Shown here piece by piece: positions 58,701 to 64,000 of a stretch of 64,000 nucleotides of DNA. The position numbers were made by a program, and so were the translations under genes. Location: NCBI GenBank assembly GCA_002412545.1, contig DHVG01000006.1, positions 53,914 through 117,913 of the forward strand, read 5' to 3'. How positions within the stretch are numbered: position 1 is the stretch's first letter; the number at the start of each line of letters is the position of its first letter. The notes under the pieces are model-generated. The model ran no database searches. It was not told where the DNA came from and worked only from the letters and a program-made list of their open reading frames with translations. The stretch is from Elusimicrobia bacterium UBA5214. Lineage in GTDB: Bacteria; Elusimicrobiota; UBA5214.

Positions 58701-61362
58701 AGCACCCCCGGCAGCGGCTCTTTATCCGACAACTACTACTTTAACCAGTCCATTCCCAGCGGATTCAGTAGGACTTTCTACAAGCGCACCACCGGGTCCA
58801 GCAAGTCTGAATACCAATATTGAAGCGACGACACTTAATAGATACTATCAATTTAAACCAGAGAAACTTGGCAGTAGTCCACTTACCAGTTTGCCAAGTC
58901 CTACAGACCTCTTGTTTCAATCAGGATGGATTTATAATGTATCTCAAATTTATAAAACTTTATTTTCTGGTGCTTGGACAATCAGAGTTGGCTGGCAAGC
59001 GAGTGTGCCTACTGATGTAAGACTTTGCTACCGGATAAGCAAGGTTACTACCACGGTAAGCAACAAGGTTGAGTTGAGAGAAAACCTTACTCAAGGGTGG
59101 AGAGAAGATACCTCTACCCAAACAGTTAAAAGTTTAACTTACTATTCAATTACTGTTTCTGCCTCTTCTTCAACTTTTCTTGCTGGTGAATACTTGATGG
59201 TTCATCTGGGGATAAAACTTATTGGTGGTGGCGGAAGTGGGAAATACTTTTACTTGGAGACAAACAACACAAGCAATGAGTATTACACGACACCGGACTG
59301 GCGAGATATTATTAAACCGTCAACACCTACATATTTGACTGCTGCTTCCAGTACTACTGCGGACGTGGCTAACCTTACCTGGTCCGCACCGGGGAACAAT
59401 GACACTTATGGACAGGCAAGTTATTATGAAATAGAAAGAGCAAAGGCTCTCTCTTTCATACCAGTTGACTTAAAAGTAACGAGAGCAGTAAGTGGTCCTT
59501 ATGGGACATCCGAATCAACTACCAGTAGCGGTTTATCAGCCGGAGTGACTTATTATTTTCGTATCCGTGCTTCTGACGATGCAAAACCAGTAGAAAACTG
59601 GAGTGATTGGTCAGCCATTGCTTCACTTACTCTTTATCCCCATACCTTTAATGTCACTAACAGTGCACCCGTCCATCGCCGAATGAACGAATCTAAAATC
59701 GGCCAACCGAAAAAGGATGACCTTTTAATGATTACTTTGAAAAATAATCATCCTTCAGAGAATATTTACTTTGATTCAGTGAGAGTAAGATTTACCCGTG
59801 ATGGTTCGGCTGCGATTACCACCGAGGAGGCAAGAAACTTATTTGAAAATATTTATCTTTATTCGGATACCGAAATTCCTGATTTTTACCATTATGCACT
59901 TGATACTTCAACAGTTGCACGAAAAAACAAAGCGGATGTAGATTTTAGTTTAGGAGATGGCGAACTGACAATTCCTACCCTTGATGTTCCATCACGCAAT
60001 CTTATTCCGGGAGAAACAAAAAAATATTTTTTAGTTGTAGAATTAACTACTTCTGCGGCAACCGTCACACAAAGCACTTTCGCGGTTTCAGTTACGGCGG
60101 TAAGTAAAGCGGTAATTCGCCAAATAACAGGTAATATTGCCCAACCGTCAACTACTACAGTTTCTTATCCAGTAGTTTCTTCAACCGTGAGCGTGATTAC
60201 CCCCGCCGGACCCCCAGTAAATACTTCCTGGCCTTACGGTGTCGGTTCAAAAGTCCAATCAGTACCGGTGGTTTACTGGAATAGAGTTTATTTCGGTGCT
60301 GAAGATGGCAAATTTTACTGCCTTGATTCAAGTGGAACAACAAAATACTGGGAATACAACGCTGGTGCAGCCATCTGTGATGCTCCTTTCTGGTATGATG
60401 CTGAGAGTGAGAGCGAACGTTTCCTTTGTTTTACCGACATAAGCGGTAAGGTGCATAAGGTGCATTATACTGATGGCACTGCTGGTGCTTCTCCACAAAA
60501 TATTTCTGCCGCTCCGGGTTCGTGGTTAGGAAACAATAAGGCACTTACTCATCTTTATGTCGGTAGCACAAATAGTCAGGTGCATAAAATACGAGTCAGC
60601 GATTTGTATGACGAGTCACCCTGGCCAAAAAATGTTGGTAGTGGGTCACTTGCTTCCACACCAGTGGTGAACGAATGGGGGGAGTCGGACCCTTCGTTTG
60701 TCAATTCCATTTGGATTGGTAGTAGTGATAAGAATATCTATCGGTTACAAAGTGTTGACGGGACACCGCAAGGCAATCTCGGTTCACCGTCAATTACCGG
60801 TGAAATTAGAACTTCACCCTACTTGATTGCCGGATACGAAATTAGACCTGAACTTAATACTTATCTTCTCTATTTTACTGCCACTGACGGTAAATTTTAC
60901 TGTCGGGAAGCTGATTTTGACCCGGTAAGTGGTTGGACAGATTTTGCGATTGCTCCTTCTACACCAATTTATACTAATCCGTTTTATACCCCTTATACTT
61001 GGGAACCTTCAACCGCAGTTTATTTCGGTGCTGATGACGGTAAATTGTATAAAATTAATGCTTTGACCGGTGAGTTAATCTGGTCCTATCCAACTGACGC
61101 GAGAATTCGGTCCCAAATTGTGCTTGACCCGGGAGGAGTAGACCAAAACAATCCTTCTGCTACTTATGGTGATGAATATGTATATTTTGCCAGTGATGAT
61201 GGATATATTTATTGTTTAACTAGTGGTGGTATTCTGCGTTCCGGCTGGCCAGTGCAGACCGGAGCACCAATAAAAAGTTCACCAGTAATTGATACTGAAT
61301 CCGGGACGCTAACTATCGGTTCGGATGAGGGGAAGGTCTATCAAATAAAGATAGGTGAGTAA
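52762..61362 (+). CDS. Giant surface protein: Asp-box region, many FN3 domains, PQQ-like propeller
   Basis: 2866 residues. The signal peptide (about 1-33) is encoded by CTCTCTA heptamers. Residues about 40-300 contain BNR/Asp-box sequences (FRSTDTGKSW, YRSTDSAVTW). From about 430 to 2300 there are more than ten FN3-like domains; a near-copy ~100-residue pair (about 765-970, SSGNQIDLSW and LTDNVTYYYT in each) and a third (about 1325) show recent duplication. A separate beta domain interrupts at about 1170-1290. Residues about 2490-2866 form a PQQ-like propeller (VVYWNRVYFGAEDGKFYCLD). No membrane or sortase anchor is seen. Probably secreted or cell-surface adhesion or matrix protein. Confidence 0.85.
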   Translation: MKSKLRKFFSLLIFFLSLSTLYSLLSTAVVEAGIIVVSTAGWTYTSTGTVGATWIPTPPATRLLPPPATVTYQDICRDALGHLYVLRSDGIVFRSTDTGKSWSQRNTSPPVVASNYDSIIVDTGTAGVLYLMRVGGEVYRSTDSAVTWPTAKARPTAGTYVGIAIGRTNPDDSTAKFNIVTDVGKIWRTSLDLSADWEQKAPAWDAGPSTDYTDLTGDRFISSVYGYLYLLDEDGMTSRKARGATEGYWYDLTLQPPVLDGQYVRFEQDLDIFATYPQHLYALRKGGGIVYSTGAAASSDPRETITPASFVFLSSAPAGVTYTGLSSYDALLPKVTDQQIGDDEFRNSSGTLYKVYFEDPEYGSLRRFETRVTDGSGMILDDWRIVVDTINASIYNSSWTLPVDTWLSLRESATNFVSVRIWDNSSSSATATDVFYVLKDTTPPTVPVSTAPADGAGFNYRTIFFDWTDSVDTRSGIKNYLLQISTDINFAVVNYSSSPVISQATMTVTDNLYYWRVRAEDKATNVSLLWSTTRYFVVDTSAPAVVADLSATQGNSAGEVKLTWYAPGDDGTSGTISTGTFKIQYSTWTGVAWSTAKAQISITTYNVISNTLVGHTTYLLDAYYYFCLWTADELNNWSGISNSTSSWAGPDISSPTWVTTVGITSATSTGLGSEIRVQWNGATDIRTPPVYYRVYKDTVGYFSWANDEIVYESSSPSVGIGYIYSYIATGLTDGTTYTFGIRARDSYGSGNIEQNTVTISDYPTDTTVPNNIVAFACIAISSGNQIDLSWGTSPSSDWTGTMIRYSTISAPSGPTAGILLISSPTSVLTYQHINLTDNVTYYYTVFAYDEVPNYASGISTSTYPRDTLAPGNVNNFTAVAVSSGNQIDLSWSASPSADWSGTMIRYKTTAPAPASPTDGNLLISSPTSVSIYQHLNLTDNVTYYYTAFAYDEVTNYAGGISTSTYPRDILAPENVILFTSSAQPQGNTILLSWSTATITADDFQGVRICSSTVEYPNNYNVGIVTDVVKSTTYYLNTNLVDKVTYYYRAWAYDEVRNYAVVIATTSTYPRDILPPDKVSNFSAAGGDGKVTLSWINIFDDQKGTRICSTTTLELLVSPTDYFLVDISTPGNTYEHAGLVNGVTYYYKSFAYDEVPNFASGTTAYAIPTAVADTLYVSSFAVTGVNVLQGSATNVAYVLVFTVDANTVTITGITVRENGTSEDNDVGKVRLIDDLDLSSSATTGDILLSTTSFVDGIATFVLTYPVSTATARHLIIAFDVSSQVVHGRTVQARLANQGDIIVQLPDTVAIFSDYKSNIFTIIDVSSPSNVTNFTAVAVSSGNQIDLSWTNVGGDQVETMIRYELTPPGPISYTDGILLISSPTTISTYQHLNLTDNVTYYYTAFARDSVPNYSTGTTASAYPRDIQVPANISPFTATAIENTIKLTWTNPADSDFAGVEVRYSSISALTTRFSGEQLLNWTTAANQVILGGTTNYYHLNLLTDLTYYYRAWTYDEVPNYATQISSVTLYLAETIAPNPVINLIAQPGSEQKTILLTWNYTGDDRNTGNINNGRYAIQYSTDSGTSWAISSAQIYNSTTVTQGLFVSYTVTGTITGLIEGATYFFRLWIADERPNWSGISNGATTWAQREAPENIYAFSPSPLAEGNKINLSWSTATITALDFQGVRICYSTESFTVITTTLNPVNIPKPTTFYLHTDLTDNVTYYYKAFSYDDAITPNYSTGISTSNYPRDMLSPGTITTLTVDLTWGTSVQLKWQATGDNGSQGSVIGGRYWVKWSSVTTVTNGNWDSIPYATEWSTDTAPGNWEVKIATGLQSDTTWYFALKLRDEPGAGNWSYVSNCATGTTRDITAPAKVENLFASTGPAPGQIFLTWSAPGDDVSSNTIVNGWFYIQHSVYPDESWNRESAQLKISTSNINPNDPQGYLVKEGLTPGVTYYFRLWTADEVPNWSTISNGATSYATIAPPAAALYPTTTTLTSPFPADSVGLSTSAPPGPASLNTNIEATTLNRYYQFKPEKLGSSPLTSLPSPTDLLFQSGWIYNVSQIYKTLFSGAWTIRVGWQASVPTDVRLCYRISKVTTTVSNKVELRENLTQGWREDTSTQTVKSLTYYSITVSASSSTFLAGEYLMVHLGIKLIGGGGSGKYFYLETNNTSNEYYTTPDWRDIIKPSTPTYLTAASSTTADVANLTWSAPGNNDTYGQASYYEIERAKALSFIPVDLKVTRAVSGPYGTSESTTSSGLSAGVTYYFRIRASDDAKPVENWSDWSAIASLTLYPHTFNVTNSAPVHRRMNESKIGQPKKDDLLMITLKNNHPSENIYFDSVRVRFTRDGSAAITTEEARNLFENIYLYSDTEIPDFYHYALDTSTVARKNKADVDFSLGDGELTIPTLDVPSRNLIPGETKKYFLVVELTTSAATVTQSTFAVSVTAVSKAVIRQITGNIAQPSTTTVSYPVVSSTVSVITPAGPPVNTSWPYGVGSKVQSVPVVYWNRVYFGAEDGKFYCLDSSGTTKYWEYNAGAAICDAPFWYDAESESERFLCFTDISGKVHKVHYTDGTAGASPQNISAAPGSWLGNNKALTHLYVGSTNSQVHKIRVSDLYDESPWPKNVGSGSLASTPVVNEWGESDPSFVNSIWIGSSDKNIYRLQSVDGTPQGNLGSPSITGEIRTSPYLIAGYEIRPELNTYLLYFTATDGKFYCREADFDPVSGWTDFAIAPSTPIYTNPFYTPYTWEPSTAVYFGADDGKLYKINALTGELIWSYPTDARIRSQIVLDPGGVDQNNPSATYGDEYVYFASDDGYIYCLTSGGILRSGWPVQTGAPIKSSPVIDTESGTLTIGSDEGKVYQIKIGE

Positions 61363-61484
61363 AGAACGTGTAAGGTGTAAAGTGTCAGGTAAACATAAAA
61401 TAACGTGTCAAGTGTAATGTGTAAAGTGTGAGGTTTAATCTGTGTAATCGCCTTTAAAAAATCTGTGTAATCTGTGATTAAAAA
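61363..61484. repeat. GTGTAAAG and GTGTAATC repeats
   Basis: Degenerate GTGTAAGGTGTAAAGTGTC heptamer units, then TGTGTAATCGCC and TCTGTGTAATCTGTG. No gene. Confidence 0.55.
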
Positions 61485-61862
61485 ATGGAATATCAGTTTG
61501 ATTTTGAAAGGTTAGAAGTTTATCAGCGAGCATTAAGTTTTGTGAACAAACTTTTTGAAATTTATCAACAATTACACAGAGACCTCAAATTTACCTTAGG
61601 GGAATATCTTTGTCGCACGGGTGTTCAAATTGTTAACAGTATTGCTGAAGGAAGTGGTAAGAATACCCCAAAAGGGAAAGCGCAGTTTTACGGTTTTTCC
61701 TTGGATTCAACAAGAGAATGTATCCCAATGATTACACTACTATTTGAACGGAAAGGTATAGACAAGGCCATTTATGAGTTTTTGCGTGCTGAATGTATTG
61801 GCATTTCTCGTATGCTCAGCAAATTGATTATCAGTTTGGATGAAAAAAAGAAAAGGATATAA
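61485..61862 (+). CDS. Four-helix-bundle protein (23S rRNA intervening-sequence family)
   Basis: 125 residues. FERLEVYQRALSFVNKLFEI at the start, GEYLCRTGVQIVNSIAEGSG and FYGFSLDSTRECIPMITLL are the family blocks of the all-helical S23-type protein, first found in 23S rRNA intervening sequences but mostly free-standing. The role is unknown. It separates two propeller-protein genes and follows a repeat, so it may be a passenger. Confidence 0.88.
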   Translation: MEYQFDFERLEVYQRALSFVNKLFEIYQQLHRDLKFTLGEYLCRTGVQIVNSIAEGSGKNTPKGKAQFYGFSLDSTRECIPMITLLFERKGIDKAIYEFLRAECIGISRMLSKLIISLDEKKKRI

Positions 61863-61868
61863 CGACCT

Positions 61869-63722
61869 ATGAATCTTCACAATTTCCGTAGAAAAGTTTG
61901 TTCTGGGACTACTTCTTGTGTAAAGATATTATCTTACACCTTACGCCTTACACTTTACACACTTTTGATTTACACCTTACACCTTACACTTTACACGTTT
62001 AGTTGTAGCGGAGCAAACTGGCGTGCTTTCCGGAAAAATGAAACTCGTAGCGGTTATGCCCGAGAAGTAGCCGGAACACCGTTGAACTATCAATGGCATT
62101 TTCGTACCGGTAACGCAATAATTTCTTCACCAGTAGTTGCTGATGGTAAGGTCTATATCGGTAACCGTGCAGGAAAAATTTATTGTTTTGGTGCATTCAC
62201 GGGAGAAAAAATCTGGGAATATCAAACTGCTGGCTGGGTTGATTCATCTCCCTGTAGTTACGAAGGAGTAGTTTATATCGGCTCACGGGATGGTAAACTT
62301 TACGCAATTGATGCTTCTACCCCAGTAGTGAAATGGACATATTCTGCCGGTGGAATGATTTGTTCTTCACCGATTGTTTATGATGGTTATATCTATTTTG
62401 CAGTTGGTTACCCGGAGAAAAAAGTTGTTTGTTTAACTATAAATGGTCAGTTTAAATGGAGTTTTAATACCGGTCAATATGCTTACTCTTCTCCAGCGGT
62501 TAAAAATGGTAAAGTATATGTTGGTGCTAATGATGGTAAATTTTATTGTCTTGATGCTTATACCGGTGAAGAAAAATGGTCATCTAAAACTGACGGGTTA
62601 ATCTATTTTGTGGCAATGACGGTTACTGAAGATACAGTTTATGCAACTCCTGGTGAAGGTGATTTAAAAGTTTATGCTTTTAATTCGCAAACCGGAGTAA
62701 TAAAATGGTCTAAAAATTTAGGACTTAGTGGTTTTTCTGCAGTTTCTTCAATTGTTTATTCTGAAGGAAAACTCTATCTTGGTGCCGGGATGCGTCCACA
62801 TTATATCTTCTGTCTTAATGCCGCAAATGGGAATATACTCTGGAAAGAATCAGTTGGTAATGCTTCAGTTTCAGGGATATGTTCTTCCCCAGCGTTAGCG
62901 AATAATGTACTTTATATTGGGTCAGCGGAAGAAGGTGATCTCTATGCACTGGATGCGCTCACGGGAAAATTTCTTGGTATCGAACGGTATGAAGTTGAAA
63001 TTTCAAGTGGTATAGATTTGGGTAGTGAAATTGTTGGTTCTCCAGCGGTTTCTAACGGTTGGGTCTATATTGGCACGACTGAAGGTATTCTTTATGCTTA
63101 CAAAGCAAGTGAAATTGTCTCTATCAGTTCCCCGGATGATGGTGAGAGTGTTTCCGGCGAAATAAAAATTAAAAGTTACATTGAAAATTCTCTGAATAGT
63201 AATCAATATGAACTTTCCTATGGCTTAGGGACGAACCCCAATTCTTGGATGAAAATCTCTGCTGGTATGGTTGGTCAATTACAGGATGGTCTTTTAATGA
63301 ATTGGGAAACAACCCAGTTGCCGATGGGTAATTATACACTTAAACTAACCGTAAATAATTCAAAAACCGCTAAGGTTAGTTTTTCTGTAGGGCAACCTTA
63401 TTCGGGAACAACTTTTGAAACTTATGTTTGGCCCAATCCGGCTTATACAAGTAAAGGTGAGTTACCACATATTACTTATAAAATTCCTGGTTCAGGAAAT
63501 GTTAACTTTAAAATTAAAATTTATAATGTTGCTGGTGAATTAGTGCGTGCAATTGAACGAAATGTAGAAAAAGGCAGAGAATATAAAGACGGCGATGCTT
63601 TAATTTGGGATTTGAAAAACGATGACGGTGAAATGGTTGCTAGTGGAGTATATATTTATATTGTCTATGTTGACGGGAAACCAGAAAAAGGGAAAATTAA
63701 GAAAATAGCAGTCATCAAATAG
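61869..63722 (+). CDS. PQQ-like beta-propeller protein with FlgD-like C-terminal domain
   Basis: 617 residues. A hydrophobic export signal is encoded by CACCTTA heptamers and leads to TFSCSG, a possible lipobox. An eight-bladed-type propeller (about 60-430) has blades such as SSPVVADGKVYIGNRAGKIY and YSSPAVKNGKVYVGANDGKF. The C-terminus (about 530-617) is a FlgD-Ig/sorting-like domain: VWPNPAY, KIYNVAGELVRAIER and DGEMVASGVYIYIVYVDG. Related to the propeller at the end of the giant protein. Likely surface or secreted; it needs no PQQ unless a quinoprotein site is shown. Confidence 0.88.
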   Translation: MNLHNFRRKVCSGTTSCVKILSYTLRLTLYTLLIYTLHLTLYTFSCSGANWRAFRKNETRSGYAREVAGTPLNYQWHFRTGNAIISSPVVADGKVYIGNRAGKIYCFGAFTGEKIWEYQTAGWVDSSPCSYEGVVYIGSRDGKLYAIDASTPVVKWTYSAGGMICSSPIVYDGYIYFAVGYPEKKVVCLTINGQFKWSFNTGQYAYSSPAVKNGKVYVGANDGKFYCLDAYTGEEKWSSKTDGLIYFVAMTVTEDTVYATPGEGDLKVYAFNSQTGVIKWSKNLGLSGFSAVSSIVYSEGKLYLGAGMRPHYIFCLNAANGNILWKESVGNASVSGICSSPALANNVLYIGSAEEGDLYALDALTGKFLGIERYEVEISSGIDLGSEIVGSPAVSNGWVYIGTTEGILYAYKASEIVSISSPDDGESVSGEIKIKSYIENSLNSNQYELSYGLGTNPNSWMKISAGMVGQLQDGLLMNWETTQLPMGNYTLKLTVNNSKTAKVSFSVGQPYSGTTFETYVWPNPAYTSKGELPHITYKIPGSGNVNFKIKIYNVAGELVRAIERNVEKGREYKDGDALIWDLKNDDGEMVASGVYIYIVYVDGKPEKGKIKKIAVIK

Positions 63723-63800
63723 TGGTTAAGTTATTAAGTGGTTACGTAATTAGACAAGTTATATATTCAAATTTATGACAAGATTAGAAGGTGTAAAGCA

Positions 63801-64000
63801 ATGAAGAAATTAATAAATATTTTGGCAATTGGAATTTTGATTCTTACTCAATTACTAATCACTAATCACCAACCACTTGTTTTTGCAGGGCCACCAAGAG
63901 TGAAATATAAGGATAGGTTTACTGTTGATCGTTCACCGTTCAGCGAAGAAAAAACAAAAGGTGTACCGGTAATTTCTCAAGAAAAACCTGAAATAAAAAT
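63801..64000 (+). CDS. Exported protein, partial (runs off right edge)
   Basis: AGAAGGTG precedes the ATG. The signal peptide (about 1-30) reads ILAIGILILTQLLITNHQPL then VFAG; part is encoded by CACTAAT heptamers. The 36 visible mature residues (GPPRVKYKDRFTVDRSPF...) match nothing I know. It follows two surface-type proteins. Confidence 0.7.
   Translation, partial: MKKLINILAIGILILTQLLITNHQPLVFAGPPRVKYKDRFTVDRSPFSEEKTKGVPVISQEKPEIK

Overview
The window is AT-rich bacterial DNA from a diderm (two-membrane) organism. It carries a Pal/CpoB/TonB-like/TolB/TolQ envelope operon, a SurA-like periplasmic protein and an outer-membrane barrel. Several proteins fit an anaerobic lifestyle: a tungsten-type aldehyde:ferredoxin oxidoreductase, many Fe-S and radical SAM enzymes, and the oxygen-independent NadA plus aspartate dehydrogenase route to NAD. 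Lysine/DAP is made through DapB and DapL. Together with two PQQ-like propeller proteins (one with a FlgD-like tail, one carrying many FN3 domains), this suggests an uncultivated candidate phylum of the Omnitrophota/Desantisbacteria/WOR-3 kind. That placement is a guess; no rRNA is present to settle it.

Layout. 1-4843 (minus): two large coiled-coil genes, the first running off the left edge. 5308-13828: a HEAT-repeat exported protein, dapB-dapL-folK-panC, and a fused restriction-modification gene. 13829-16962: a repeat-rich accessory island around an AAA_14/DUF4143 ATPase, with a broken antitoxin gene. 16963-20662: an NAD island (nadA, aspartate dehydrogenase, nicotinamidase-like, nicotinate phosphoribosyltransferase). 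20757-27652: uvrA and the tol-pal operon. 27662-33116: MoaD-like, AOR, a REP-associated transposase, endonuclease Q, bifunctional nuclease and argF. 33235-37505: small enzymes, two tandem hicBA toxin-antitoxin pairs, and an outer-membrane protein behind a structured leader RNA. 37743-46304: cutA, amrS, DUF4321, a minus-strand M23/bactofilin/SurA operon, valS, rph and rdgB. 46305-47008: tRNA-Pro and tRNA-Arg among palindromes and tRNA fragments. 47009-49004: cNMP/FHA and HD-GYP signalling proteins. 49025-52740: a probable radical-SAM RiPP cassette (HprK-like, PqqD, SPASM enzyme, a 47-residue Cys-containing precursor, S24/S26 peptidase). 52762-64000: a 2866-residue FN3/propeller surface protein, a four-helix-bundle protein, a second propeller protein and a partial exported protein.

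The second theme is repeats. REP-like palindromes (some inside the transposase gene and the S24 gene), elements with CCCCGCACC or CCCCGT ends, heptamer stutters in signal peptides, and a dispersed GATTACAG family lie between and inside genes. At three places an element end reading GGGGTTGAC forms the -35 box of a near-consensus promoter. Five genes appear to be transcribed leaderless, with the -10 box 6-10 nt before the start codon.
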